NCBI GenBank assembly: GCA_951213105.1 | Contig: OX578146.1 | Coordinates: 57,109,069-57,173,068 of the forward strand | Source: Amaurobius ferox | Lineage: Eukaryota > Arthropoda > Arachnida > Araneae > Amaurobiidae | Reading direction: 5' to 3' | Length of the DNA: 64,000 nucleotides | Shown: positions 10,884 to 20,978 of the stretch, piece by piece | Layout: the number at the start of each line of letters is the position of its first letter | How positions within the stretch are numbered: the stretch's first letter is position 1 | Notes under the pieces: model-generated | Database searches by the model: none | The model's input: only the letters and a program-made list of their open reading frames with translations | Told to the model about the DNA's origin: nothing | Position numbers and translations under genes: made by a program

Positions 10884-13800
10884 ATGGTACTTACAGCTCT
10901 GCAAATCAACGCTAACCACTCTCTAGCAGCACATAACCATCTGTTGCAATTCGCTATTGAAAAGAATTTTGATTTTATTGGGCTACAAGAGCCATATATA
11001 TCTTCAGTTAATATACTTTCTCCCCCCAAGGGCATTAAACAATATTTTTCTCTCTCTAAAAAAGCCGGAATTATTATCATTAATGAAAATTTAAAATCAG
11101 TGCTTAAATACCAATCAGAATCCTTTGTTCTTGTTGAACTCCTACTCCCTGATGGTCTCTCACTTAACTTAATTTCCCTTTATTTTCCCCCTCATGACTC
11201 CGTCCCTGATCTACTTCTGGAATTCTCCTCCTTGGATATTTTATCTTCACACTTTTTAATTTTGGGTGATTTCAATGCCAGAGCCTTGATGTGGGGATAC
11301 TCTTTTATTGATCACCGGGGTTACAATATTATTGACTTTTGTCTCGCAAATAACTTAATAGTGGTTAATGACCCTAAACGTGGTCCAACATTCTGCTCTC
11401 ATTCAGGCAAAGGTTTCCCTGATTTAACTCTTGTTTCTTTTGGTTTCTTTGACTATATTCAAAATTGGGAGATTCTCTCGAATGACTCATTTAGTGACCA
11501 CAAATTTATCAAAATAACTCTCAACCTTGACCCTCCCTCCTGTACTAACTTTTATTTAAAAACCAATTATAAACTTGGCAAATTTATCCATAACTTTAAA
11601 TCTTACATTCCTCATTTATCCTCTGAAATTGACAAAATCACAGACCCCCTTTCCCTTGACCTTTTTATCCAAGAACTTATTGAAATCACCTCCTCCTGTG
11701 CATTTAAACACATTAAAAAGAAAAAAGCTACTAAACGTCCAAAACTCCTCTGGTGGAACAATGAATTGGCAAAATTCAGAAATTTTGTTACTGCACTCTC
11801 CAAGAGAGTCAAATCACTCGAGAGAATCTCCGCTCCTACAGAAGAAATTTCTGAGGCAAAGATTAAATATAAGTTGAACCGTGCAAAATTCAAAAAACTC
11901 TTAAACAAGGCCAAAAGGGACTCCTGGAACAAATTTTGTACTAACTGCTCTTCTAAATTCGGTTCACAATTTAAATTTGCTTTTCAAAAGGTTAACAAAT
12001 TTAATAACATTAATATACAATTTCCTGACGAAATAAACCTCGATTATGGTTCAAAAATTCAACGTCTTTTGGACCACACTTTTAAAAATGATAGCACTTT
12101 CACGGGTTTTCCCCTTTTGAATACCTCTCCTGAGGGTCTGGGTCTCGTCTCTGATGAAGAGCTCTCACTGGTTTTTAACAATCTCCCTAACGGCAAATCC
12201 CCGGGTCTTGACCTCTTAGACTTCAATACTTGGAAATCTTTACAAAAAACCTTCCCATTTATCTTCACAAAAATTTTTAACTTAAGTTTTCAATTTTGCT
12301 ACTTTCCTAATTGCCTTAGAAACGCTAAAGTCCTCTTCTTAAACAAACCGGGCAAAGACCCTTCACTCCTTGCATCTTATCGCCCAATATGCCTACTACC
12401 CACCCTTGGTAAAATTATAGAAAAACTGTTTATTAATAAATTGAACCACTGGCTTGCCACCAGTGAGGCTCTTCATCCTTTACAATTCGGTTTCAGAGAA
12501 CTTACAAGCTGCGAAGACGCAACGATCAGACTAGTCAACACTATCAAAAACTTTAAACCAGGTAACTTTGTCTCCCTCACCACGGTGGACATCTGCGGGG
12601 CCTTTGATTCACTAAACTGGAACATCCTACCTCTTGCCCTTCAGGCTATTGCTCTTCCCCCTGTTTTTCAAAAATTTATATTTTCATATTTAGACTCCCG
12701 CCAAATCTCCTACTCAGATGGTATACATACTACAACAAAAAATATTACATCCGGTGCTCCACAGGGATCTGTTCTTTCCCCTGTGTTATGGAACATTTAT
12801 TTCAATAAGATTCTCCTTTTAAATAATGACAACTTTTATTTACAGGCCTTTGCGGATGATCTCGCCGTGGTGACAAAAGGTGACTCCCTTTCTGCAGTTA
12901 CTTTACAAACCAATTTGATTCTAACCATGATTTCTGCCTCTCTAGATTCTCTTCGTCTCAAATCTTCCCCTGAAAAGTCACACTGTATTATTTTTAATAA
13001 GACCCGTTCGAAGCGCCGTCAAAACCCTCGAATCAAACTTTATAATAAACCCATTAAAATAACTCGACACCTTAAATACCTTGGAATCCTGATAGACGAC
13101 AACCTTACATGGAGCCCTCATGTTTTTTACCTCAAAGAGAAATGCTTTAAGCTCTCTTCTACTTTTGGGAAAATCTCGGGTAATAACTGGGGTATTAATA
13201 AAGCATTACTAAAAATCTGGTACTTGGCAGTGATAGAAAAGATTATTACATATGGCTCTGGGGTTTGGGGGGGTAACTTAACTGGGGAACAAACCAATAA
13301 ACTTCTCTCTCTACAGAGGATTTTCCTTTTGAAAATTGCAAACGGATTTAGAACAACTTCAAGCATTTCCCTTTACTCTATTACAGGTATCCCACCCATC
13401 AACCTTGTTATACTTAATTTACACAAAAAATTTAACTTCTGGAGAAATCGTATTGACCTCTTTCAAGATCCTTCCCTCCCACCCCCGTCCCTTTTTGATT
13501 CCAACTTCCCTCCTTCCCTTGTACCTCCCTCTCATCGCATTATTAATCTACCTGTTTCTGATCCCTCCACCTTCTCGGATATTAATATTTTTACTGACGG
13601 ATCCAAATTTAATAACAACACAGGATTCTCCATTTGTATATACAATAGGGACACCCTGGAAGAAACACACCTTTTTAAACTTGAAGCTGGGAATACAGTC
13701 TTTCAGGCTGAAATCTCTGCCATCAAATTTGCCATGCAATGGGCACTTGACAAAAACCTAAAAGTTAATATATTTACTGACAGCTTATCTTCCATCTTGG

Positions 13801-14408
13801 CGCTAAAATCAAATAAAAATAAATCTAAATACCTTCATGATCTAAAACTTATTGCTCTTTCGGCTTCGAAATTCATCAATCTTCAATGGGTTAAGGCCCA
13901 CGCAGGTACATTGGGAAATGAAGTCGCGGACGCCCTTGCCAAAACGGCAACTACTTCTGGCACTCCCCTTTTGGTCCCCTTTCCATATTCTTTTCTTTCC
14001 CACTCCTGTAAAACATTCCTACTTCACTCCTGGCAATCTGAACTTAACACATATAGATCACCACGCACCCACGACCCTTCTCGTGTCCTATCCTTTCTCC
14101 CCTTGGTTAACCCCCGTTTCCAAATTTTTAACAAATTTATTATATACTTTATTACCGGTCATGGACCATTCCTTGACTACCTCTTTTACTTTAAGCTTAA
14201 ATCTACATCAAACTGTCCCTGCAACGCCTATGGTGATGCAGATCATTATATTTTCTCCTGCCCCTTTACAAAAGACTCCCACCTGAAAAAACCTCCCCAA
14301 GGATTCTCAGCGACTTGGTTTTCCAATGTTTGCACAAACAAGATACTGTTAAATCGACTGAAAGACTGTATTCTCGGGGCTAGAGAGATTACCAATAGGG
14401 TCCGATGA
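10884..14408 (+). CDS. LINE ORF2: endonuclease, reverse transcriptase, RNase H
   Basis: This encodes 1174 aa from the first ATG, in good context (ACCATGG); the frame is open 12 nt further upstream without an ATG. Domains in order: an apurinic-type endonuclease (GDFNA at residue 128, catalytic SDH at 204-206); reverse transcriptase (motif A VDICGAFDS with Asp 569, motif B SGAPQGSVLSPVLW, motif C FADD at 656-659); RNase H with the acidic set Asp 905 (FTDGS), Glu 943 (QAEISA), Asp 966 (FTDS) and Asp 1016 (EVADALAK); and a C-terminal Cys/His motif CPCNAYGDADHYIFSC near 1111. Every catalytic residue expected for the family is present. The protein nicks target DNA and copies element RNA from the 3' end. 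Shadow ORFs in other frames are ignored. Confidence 0.93.
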   Translation: MVLTALQINANHSLAAHNHLLQFAIEKNFDFIGLQEPYISSVNILSPPKGIKQYFSLSKKAGIIIINENLKSVLKYQSESFVLVELLLPDGLSLNLISLYFPPHDSVPDLLLEFSSLDILSSHFLILGDFNARALMWGYSFIDHRGYNIIDFCLANNLIVVNDPKRGPTFCSHSGKGFPDLTLVSFGFFDYIQNWEILSNDSFSDHKFIKITLNLDPPSCTNFYLKTNYKLGKFIHNFKSYIPHLSSEIDKITDPLSLDLFIQELIEITSSCAFKHIKKKKATKRPKLLWWNNELAKFRNFVTALSKRVKSLERISAPTEEISEAKIKYKLNRAKFKKLLNKAKRDSWNKFCTNCSSKFGSQFKFAFQKVNKFNNINIQFPDEINLDYGSKIQRLLDHTFKNDSTFTGFPLLNTSPEGLGLVSDEELSLVFNNLPNGKSPGLDLLDFNTWKSLQKTFPFIFTKIFNLSFQFCYFPNCLRNAKVLFLNKPGKDPSLLASYRPICLLPTLGKIIEKLFINKLNHWLATSEALHPLQFGFRELTSCEDATIRLVNTIKNFKPGNFVSLTTVDICGAFDSLNWNILPLALQAIALPPVFQKFIFSYLDSRQISYSDGIHTTTKNITSGAPQGSVLSPVLWNIYFNKILLLNNDNFYLQAFADDLAVVTKGDSLSAVTLQTNLILTMISASLDSLRLKSSPEKSHCIIFNKTRSKRRQNPRIKLYNKPIKITRHLKYLGILIDDNLTWSPHVFYLKEKCFKLSSTFGKISGNNWGINKALLKIWYLAVIEKIITYGSGVWGGNLTGEQTNKLLSLQRIFLLKIANGFRTTSSISLYSITGIPPINLVILNLHKKFNFWRNRIDLFQDPSLPPPSLFDSNFPPSLVPPSHRIINLPVSDPSTFSDINIFTDGSKFNNNTGFSICIYNRDTLEETHLFKLEAGNTVFQAEISAIKFAMQWALDKNLKVNIFTDSLSSILALKSNKNKSKYLHDLKLIALSASKFINLQWVKAHAGTLGNEVADALAKTATTSGTPLLVPFPYSFLSHSCKTFLLHSWQSELNTYRSPRTHDPSRVLSFLPLVNPRFQIFNKFIIYFITGHGPFLDYLFYFKLKSTSNCPCNAYGDADHYIFSCPFTKDSHLKKPPQGFSATWFSNVCTNKILLNRLKDCILGAREITNRVR

Positions 14409-15013
14409 CTGGTCTGATCGTTAATCTGCTTTCAATGTCTGTGATCAATAATCTCACCCCTTTTACACTTTTTCTGATCCAGAGGTTTTGATTTGATTTT
14501 GCTTTATTTTGTTCTTTGCTGTCCTTGTCCCGGTTTATTGTCGGTCGTGCAACTCATTTTATGATCCCTGATTGCACTTCTCCCTGTTTTGTGACCTTGT
14601 CCCGTTCTGTCCCGTCTCTTTTGTCGGTCGTGCAACTCATTATATGATTCCTGCTTGCACTTCTCCCTAAATAATTTCGTTATATTTCTGTTGAGTGATT
14701 TTATGTTTGTGTAACGTCTACCCACCGATTATAGTTGTTTAACTTCAGAACATCTTGTCAAGTTACAACATGTCAAGTCAATGAAAATGTTATCAACCAT
14801 CTGAATATACAGCGCTTGTAAACAGCTGTATCATTGTTACCCTAGCCTAAAATGTTGTAACCTCCCTTTCTTAAGATAAAATAAACACAGGTGTTGGTTG
14901 CGACGGGAAGACGTAGGGTTCCTGGCGGACGGCCTCCGCTTACCAAAATCTTCCCGACCATTCGCTTTGCTGCTCTAAGTCCTAGGACGAGCCGGATGGT
15001 CTGGGCTTTCGGG
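14409..15013 (+). other. LINE 3' UTR with 83-bp tandem duplication
   Basis: The region downstream of the ORF2 stop contains two copies of a block starting TCGGTCGTGCAACTCATT (14541 and 14624), followed by TTGCACTTCTCCCT. It ends in a GC-rich segment (14890-15013) that abuts the target-site duplication without an A tail. A structured, non-polyadenylated 3' end is seen in several LINE groups that recognise a specific 3' RNA. The ORF at 14504-14725 is a by-product of the repeat. Confidence 0.6.
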
Positions 15014-15029
15014 AACCTCTGAGTCTCCG

Positions 15030-15265
15030 TCCTGCAATAGGTGCACAGGTTTGATTTTGTAGGGATAAAATTCAAAATCCACCATAAGATTTTTCATACA
15101 TTGGAATACGGCATATCCAATACACGGGAAACAACTGGCAAACTCACACTACCATGCGGCTATGATTGCTGGCTTCAACGACCGCGTTAGACACATTTTC
15201 GACGCTAAAAGACTGGATTGACGTTCGTCCTCTACCTGGAAGAATGCCAATACTGTGTTCAATAC
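15030..15265 (-). pseudogene. Mariner-type transposase, N-terminal part (split by LINE)
   Basis: On the minus strand the sequence reads as a mariner N-terminal helix-turn-helix region: GRTSI...SVENV, then a VSRVLDMPYSNV-like recognition helix, then KIL and an HLLQDGD-like block up to the LINE junction. It has at least one stop in the recognition helix region (TGA where Trp is usual) and one frameshift. It joins in sense with the C-terminal part at 7127-7830 across the LINE. Confidence 0.75.
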
Positions 15266-16885
15266 TATCATAATACTACCATACTGTATACAATACTGTG
15301 TTCAATACTACCATACTGTGTTCTGTCATTTCGCCTTTTTTCTGTGTGCCCGTTAAGGTCTAGCTCTCACTTGGGCTTGTTGTCAACAGCGTCATAGTAT
15401 CAATGCAGACTAAAAAGCTGAGCTTTCCCTGTTTAAAATCTTATTTAAATGACTATTTAAACTTACTTTCATGTATTGTAAATTTTAAAATAACTTTGTA
15501 AATATATATATGTCATTTTTAGGGAATTGTTACACTTTACTTGCTTAAAATGACACGTTTCAAAATATTTTCCCCATTTAAACGTATATCGGAAACTGAA
15601 TTCATCCAGCCTTTGAGGTGTTTTGGGGGAAATAGGGAATTTAAACCTTCCTAACTCTCAAACCGCTCCCTCGCTGATAACCTAGGAAATAAGATAGCCT
15701 ACATAAAGCTATGGCCATTGCTTCCTCCATTTTCAACCCTTGATAAACTGGCTAACTTGAGTCAATGATTGGATGTAGAACGCGACGTTTCATATGTGGA
15801 TAAGAGAGGTTGGGAAATAAGAAAGAATATTTCACGGGCAAGGCTAATGATCCGCCATTTTGGGTCAAACTTGATTCTATTATAATTAATATTTGAAGAA
15901 AATAATCATTATTAGTAATACAAAAGAACTTTAGGTATTTTCCACGAATAACTTGACATTCACCTAACTTTAAACAACATCAAAAAGAGGAAATACACTA
16001 TATTGACTTTCATTAAACTTCAGTAATTTCCGAAGTAGACATATCGCTTCATCTCGGCATCAATATGGAGAAGCATCGGTTTGTATATTTAGGACTTTTA
16101 AAAAGAATAAATCTGATTTCCCTTTATAAGTGACATGTTACACGCGAATCTATCTCTATTAGACAAGAGCGGTTGACACCTTTCTAATGGATTTTTAGCA
16201 TATTGCAATTTTAAGATGGTTTAAGTTTTCATAGTACAGTATTTGTAAATACGAAGTATATAACATTAAGATATTATTAACTATAGTGATTTTCAACTAA
16301 GCTCACATTCCAGATCTATTTCTCACCAATTTTTAGTGGCACTCTTTTGAATTATTTACTTTTACTGGTTCTAGCTATTTATATTTATAAAACTGATATA
16401 TTTTTTCTGGCACTTGTTAATAGTATTCTAGTATATTTCTACTTCTACGTGGACGCATGCTGAAATTTTTCCAAGAGAGGGGGAGAATTGAGCATATTTT
16501 TAATTATCGTGCATTCCATCCCATGTTTGCATTTCTATGTATAATTATTTTTTATACTCACTAAGAAAATAAAACATTCTGAAAGTACTAACTTCAATAA
16601 AAATTTCACTTGTAATACCAAAACCTTTTCCAAGTTAAAACACCAATCGTTCAGCCTCCCCATATAAAAATTTCATTTATAGCAACTAGTTTGCACTGAA
16701 GAATGGCATCTAAAGATTTCATACACGTACGCCTCCTTGCTATACGTTATTACTATACCTCTTTACTATACCAGTATTTTGCGTTGTGATCTTGGTTTTT
16801 ATTTTCTGCGTGCAAAATCGGGTGATGCACCTATGCAAGGCACAACTTATAGTTTATATTACTTGAATTGTGTCTAAACTCTAAA
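15266..16885. other. Intergenic stretch, small AATACTG minisatellite
   Basis: Tandem AATACTGTGTTCAATACTACC-like units (in parts) lie at 15246-15325. Beyond these I see no gene or complete element. Confidence 0.45.
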
Positions 16886-16980
16886 TACACTAAAGAGCCA
16901 GAAAAACTGGTACAGTCGGGCGTATGCAAATGATTGAGGTATGCAACCAATCAGCGTAACGCGATGCGGTCGACAGTGCG

Positions 16981-16988
16981 TATATAAG
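16981..16988 (+). promoter_or_regulatory. TATA box of the Tc1-like element
   Basis: TATATAAG lies 48 bp upstream of the ATG at 17036, which is a sensible position for a Pol II core promoter in a compact Tc1 element. Confidence 0.5.
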
Positions 16989-17035
16989 ACAACAAGGAGT
17001 CTGAGGAGGCTATTAGATCGGTTCTTGCTGCTACA

Positions 17036-17404
17036 ATGGCAGGTTATCAAGATTTAAGTGCTTTTGAACGGGGAGTAATTGTCGGCGCACGAGAGATGGA
17101 GCATAGCATTTCCGAAGTAACGATGAAATTTGGATTTTCGCGCACGACCATTTCAAGAGTGTACCGAGAATATCAGGTTTCCGGTAAAACCTCAAATCTC
17201 CGACAGCGGTGCGGCCGGAAAAAGACCTTGACAGAACGCGATCATCGACGGCTGAAAAGAATCGTTACACGATATAGACGTGCAACACGTCTTCAAATTG
17301 CTGCGGATTTGAATGCAGGGCCATCAACAAGTGTCAGCGTACGCACTGTGCAACATACCTTCATTGATATTGATATCTCATTGGCTCTACACGATATTAG
17401 GTAG
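17036..17404 (+). CDS. Truncated Tc1-like transposase (DNA-binding half only)
   Basis: This encodes 122 aa from an ATG directly after the TATA-bearing leader. Residues 1-104 form the paired-type helix-turn-helix of Tc1 transposases: MAGYQDLSAFERGVIVGARE, a VTMKFGFSRTTISRVYREY recognition segment, a GRKKTLTERD linker with the GRPR-like hook, and a second helix-turn-helix (ATRLQIAADLN). The last ~18 residues are new sequence read past the deletion point. The DDE catalytic domain is absent. If made, the protein could bind the element's ends but not cut, so it could act as a competitive repressor. That is an inference from known repressor forms in other transposon families. The reading frame has no stop or frameshift. 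Confidence 0.8.
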   Translation: MAGYQDLSAFERGVIVGAREMEHSISEVTMKFGFSRTTISRVYREYQVSGKTSNLRQRCGRKKTLTERDHRRLKRIVTRYRRATRLQIAADLNAGPSTSVSVRTVQHTFIDIDISLALHDIR

Positions 17405-17432
17405 GTGTACCAGTTTTTCTGGCTCGTCAGTG

Positions 17433-18940
17433 TATATTTAATATAGAAAGTATTCTATATATTTATACCCATTTCCTCGTGGAATAAACATCACCATTTA
17501 AAACATATTGTGAATGAGTAAATGAAAATTATGGTGGAGGGAGCACATGTCTCTCCTTACTTAATATCATAATACTGTTTATTTTTTCACTTTACTTTTC
17601 ACAGCAAACTAATGATGTACAAGATGAATGGCAATCTTTTAACATGTGGCGTTTTTTGGATGGCATTACATAAAATTATTTAGAAGTGCCAAATCAATTT
17701 ATATTTCGCCCAAATCTAACTTGGCATTTAGAAATAGATTGCTAGAAACTGCTAATCAATATGGTGTATGTAATAAATGATATAAATCATTCATTATATG
17801 CATGCAAATCATTTATGAAAATATTGAATTTTTATAAAATTTGGGATCATTTTCCATAATTAAGTGTCATTTGGCAATATTTTAAAAAAGTCGCAGAGTT
17901 GGTTATATTTCGCCAAATTTATCGCCGATGTCCACCTATTAAGGATACTTGATTCCTAATTTAATTTTATGTAGCTTTTTCAATATATTTGTCTGAAAAC
18001 GTGCTATATCTCGAGGACGGTTCATAATAACGTTCTAAAATAGGTACTAATCGTTTCTTATTAATAAATTACATAAGAAATAACTCTTAATATAACATTA
18101 TTACAGCATATGATTTCTAAAATTTTTTTTTTCAAAACTTCATTTAAAAAATTGCAGGGTACTCCAAACATTCGATCGCGTTTAAAATCAATAGATTTCC
18201 AATACTCACTGATTGTATATAATCGTACAATATTTTTTTCGAATAGCTCCATTCGTTCCTGAGACATCGCTTATCATACATACTGACGGACGTAAACACT
18301 AACAAGCAAACTAGCATTCGCACACACTAACATACTAAAAAAATATACACACACTAGCACACTTACAAAAACATACATTCACATACTCACAAAAGCATAT
18401 GAAACATATGTGATGAAAGAACTTTAATTGGTTTAATTTTTAATAATAAATTTTGTGGATTTAATTATTAATCTTAATTAAAGTGGTCGTGAATCGTAAC
18501 ATTCGTGTATACTGGCCGCAAAACCCGTCATTACTTCTTTTCTCGAGTTCCTTAACTTAAATTAAAAAGGCTACACATTAAAATCCACATTTTAACTTTT
18601 AAAATAAATTATTATTTATCCACACCTCTATTATTGTTATAATTAAAATTACATCAATGTTCAATTTAACAAATGCTTAAGGAGGAGAAAACCATCCTGT
18701 GAAGCCAGGTCGTTTGAATCTTATTCCAAAGATAAAAAATTAACCTAACATACATTAAAACTGGCACATACCTCTGTATTTTGGGTCTGTAGCTCATCAT
18801 GACTGCCATCTTTTCCGATGCTTTTTCTAATATGCTAACAATTAGAGTCAGACATCATTTTTTTCTATAGCAATCTCACTACTCAAATGAATAACAACTC
18901 CACACTACTTGAAAATATGACTCTCTCTCCTAACTCTTGA
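17433..18940. repeat. Degenerate family A arm (about 17600-18420) in AT-rich DNA
   Basis: Segments around 17690-17930 (TTGGCA..., CGCCAAATTTATCGCCGATG) and 18000-18290 (CTCGAGGACGGTTCATAATA, ATTCGTTCCTGAGACATCG) follow the left arm of the foldback at 58543-60370. They end in an ACACACTAACATAC-rich tract (18290-18400). The rest to 18940 is AT-rich and unassigned. Confidence 0.5.
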
Positions 18941-18949
18941 GCAACAATT

Positions 18950-19305
18950 CATTTGAAATCATTTCTTATTTTCCCTTGAAATCATTTCTTATTTTCGTTG
19001 ACTTTCCACCTTGTAGCCGCATCATTTGGCCTAGGGTTCAGATACGCCCTCTTTGCACCCAATTGATACTCCTCAGTGAGCTGTCGTATCTTTGCATTAT
19101 TGGCTCTTTCTGTCTCCAGTGAAGATTGATTTAAGTCTTCGCTCTGGGATATTTTGCCCCAACCATACCTGCAATTTGTGTGACATGTATTTATTGGAGT
19201 TATGACTTTCCGAGCCATGACTGTCAGATAACATTGACTAAAAGGCTGTTCTTTGTTTCGTCGTAAATATCAAAAAATGCATATTGTGCTTCCTGGTCTC
19301 ACACT
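18950..19305. repeat. Copy 1 of a ~360-bp direct repeat
   Basis: This segment recurs in the same orientation at 20125-20490 at roughly 75% identity by eye. Shared blocks include TTTCTTATTTTCGTT, TGATACGCCCTC, ATTATTGGCTCTTTC, TTTATTGG(A/G)GT(T/C)ATGACTTTCC and TTTGTTTCG(T/C)CGTAAA(C/T)ATCAA. It contains the small minus-strand ORF at 18982-19218. Confidence 0.6.
18982..19218 (-). CDS. Short unrecognised ORF within a duplicated segment
   Basis: This is 78 aa from an ATG, hydrophilic and helix-prone (ISQSEDLNQSSLETERANNA), ending in NENKK. I do not recognise it. The composition is unlike the AT-rich noise around it, and a possible splice acceptor (AAATTGCAG) lies within the frame, so it might be an exon relic of a cellular gene. 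The second copy of the segment, at 20125-20490, has insertions and does not keep this frame open, which speaks against function there. I infer no function. Confidence 0.22.
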   Translation of the reverse strand: MARKVITPINTCHTNCRYGWGKISQSEDLNQSSLETERANNAKIRQLTEEYQLGAKRAYLNPRPNDAATRWKVNENKK

Positions 19306-20124
19306 CTCCCTCTCGCACAAAGAACACGTAAAAACCACCTATGAAATTATCACATTAAGAAAATATTCTTGAAAAATAATCAGAAAGGAACCATTCAACT
19401 TGACTTTGCCATGTCTATAATTGTCATGTTGCACCACTGAAAGTTTTTCATGCTCACCTTGTATCGTTATCATGTACCGAGGACGAGTTCACTTAACACC
19501 TGAGACGTACATGCCTATTATTGTCCTATACCACTTAACATTTTCTTTTATAACGTTATGTCATCATTAATATGTACTAATCTTACATATATATTAGGTC
19601 GAGTAACTTCAAACAATACATAAAAATAAATTTTGCTGTTTTACTATATAATTGTTATAAGCACATTCACTCATACCTCGTATTTCGACATTTATATACA
19701 TCTATGGTATACCATTAACACATCTTAAGTACACATTATGGCATTATTTTCACAAATATTATGGTTTTAGTTTCTACAGTTACATCATTCATTACTTATA
19801 CATCATACAATCTTTTGACACTTCTAACATTTCAGACAAACTTTTACAATTTTTTTTAGCAGTTTAAGTTACGAATTAATTCATTTTCTTTAAATCTTTT
19901 AGATTAATTCTTTGACATTATTAACATTCTTATTTGCATGTTATTTGTTCACGAAATCCATTACTAATTCATTTAAACTTTGGTATTTTCATAAACACAT
20001 CATATTTGAATAGCATTTTATATCAACCAAGTCATAATTAATTCTTTTTTTTTAAACACCAGAGATCTTTAAACCACTTCAAATTTCCCACTGTATTGTA
20101 CAAAATACCATGAAATTCTCAACT
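19306..20124. other. AT-rich spacer between two direct repeats
   Basis: Low-GC sequence without a recognised gene, RNA or terminal repeat. Confidence 0.45.
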
Positions 20125-20490
20125 TCCTTTGAAAACATTTCTTATTTTCGTTAACTTTCCTCTTTGTAGCCACTTCATTTTTGCCTGGAGTTCTGATACG
20201 CCCTCCTTGCTTTCATTGAATGTTTCTCAGTACGATGTCGTATCTCGGCTCTTTCAGTTCATTCATTAATTTTCTTTCATTATTGGCTCTTTCAGTTTTC
20301 AATGAAGCTTGCTTTAAGTCTTGGCACTAGGATATTTTTCCCCAATCACACTTACAATTTGTAGGATGTGTATTTATTGGGGTCATGACTTTCCGGTAAA
20401 ATACTGTCATAAAACTGTGACTAAAAGTTTGCGCTTTGTTTCGCCGTAAACATCAACAACCGCATATGATGCCTCCTGGGCTCACACATA
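20125..20490. repeat. Copy 2 of a ~360-bp direct repeat
   Basis: A diverged same-orientation copy of 18950-19305. It runs into the ACATACAC-rich tract of a family A arm at about 20485. That arm continues on the far side of the composite SINE, at 20979-21090. Confidence 0.6.
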
Positions 20491-20547
20491 CACTAACATA
20501 CTCACAAAAACATACATACACTGACATACATACACAAACAAGTATCA

Positions 20548-20619
20548 TCCCACGTGGTCTAGTGGTTAGGATACCTGGCTCTCACCCAGGAGGCCCGGGT
20601 TCGATTCCCGGCGTGGGAA
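20548..20619 (+). tRNA. tRNA-Glu (CTC), structurally intact, within a retroposed unit
   Basis: It is 72 nt with a perfect 7-bp acceptor stem (TCCCACG/CGTGGGA), A box TGGTCTAGTGG, anticodon stem CCTGG/CCAGG around loop CTCTCAC (anticodon CTC), T stem CCGGG/CCCGG with loop TTCGATT, and discriminator A. A TTTT Pol III terminator follows at 20627. The sequence is very close to the usual animal tRNA-Glu. It lies within a TSD-flanked retroposed unit, so it is a retro-copy of a tRNA gene, but nothing in it would prevent transcription or folding. Confidence 0.93.
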
Positions 20620-20964
20620 GCAACACTTTTAAATACACCTACTCATCGGAATTAATATATTTATATTATTTTGCGGGCGCGGTAGCCCATTGGTTAGCGC
20701 GCTGGAGTTGCACTCGGTAGGCCCGGGTTTGATTCCAGCCACTGCCAAAACTGCCGCCGTGTTCATGCGGAGTACGATCACGTTAAACATGTGGGTCCGA
20801 AAGTCCTTCCGAGTGGTTGGTGGTAGGGGAAGGAGGGTACGGTCCCTGTGGATGCCTCCCCCACTGGGTTCCGGTCTGAATTGGGTGGCACTTCCCGACC
20901 GTCCAAACAGTTACCTTACACCTTTCTGGTAGGTCGGACGGTCTGGGTTTCAACATCAACAACA
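20548..20964 (+). mobile_element. Composite SINE: tRNA-Glu head, 53-bp linker, tRNA-derived SINE body
   Basis: The insert is flanked by the 14-bp duplication ACAAACAAGTATCA (20534-20547 and 20965-20978). It starts exactly at the first base of a tRNA-Glu (20548-20619), continues through 53 bp that include the tRNA's own TTTT terminator (20627-20630), and then into a SINE body at 20673. That body has an A box (TAGCCCATTGG), a B box (GGTTTGATTCC), a conserved core (GCCGCCGTGTTCATGCGG onward) and a CAACAACAACAAAC tail. The core and tail are shared with the 5S-headed copy at 1375-1756 and the fragment at 56534-56573. The target was a CA-rich tract of a family A arm. Confidence 0.88.
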
Positions 20965-20978
20965 ACAAACAAGTATCA

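Larger units (their letters stand above)
7847..15013 (+). mobile_element. Full-length I-group non-LTR retrotransposon (7.2 kb)
   Basis: This is a complete two-ORF LINE: 5' UTR (7847-8860), ORF1 gag-like (8861-10657), ORF2 EN-RT-RNase H (10884-14408) and 3' UTR (14409-15013). Both sides carry the 16-bp sequence AACCTCTGAGTCTCCG (7831-7846 and 15014-15029). These form a target-site duplication inside a mariner transposase gene. Neither ORF has a stop or frameshift and all catalytic motifs are present, so the copy looks recent and possibly active. The 3' end has no poly(A) tail. An RNase H domain after the RT, plus a zinc-knuckle ORF1, fits the I/Nimb/LOA-like part of the non-LTR tree; the exact clade is not settled here. 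Confidence 0.9.
16888..17432 (+). mobile_element. Tc1-like element, internally deleted (545 bp)
   Basis: The inverted ends match: CACTAAAGAGCCAGAAAAAC on the left, CACTGACGAGCCAGAAAAAC on the right (reverse complement), both continuing TGGTAC. Both ends are flanked by TA, the Tc1/mariner target duplication. Autonomous Tc1-like elements are about 1.3-1.7 kb. Here the catalytic two thirds are gone while the promoter region, the start and the DNA-binding half are kept. The element is non-autonomous, and could be mobilised by a full-length relative that recognises the same ends. Confidence 0.88.
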
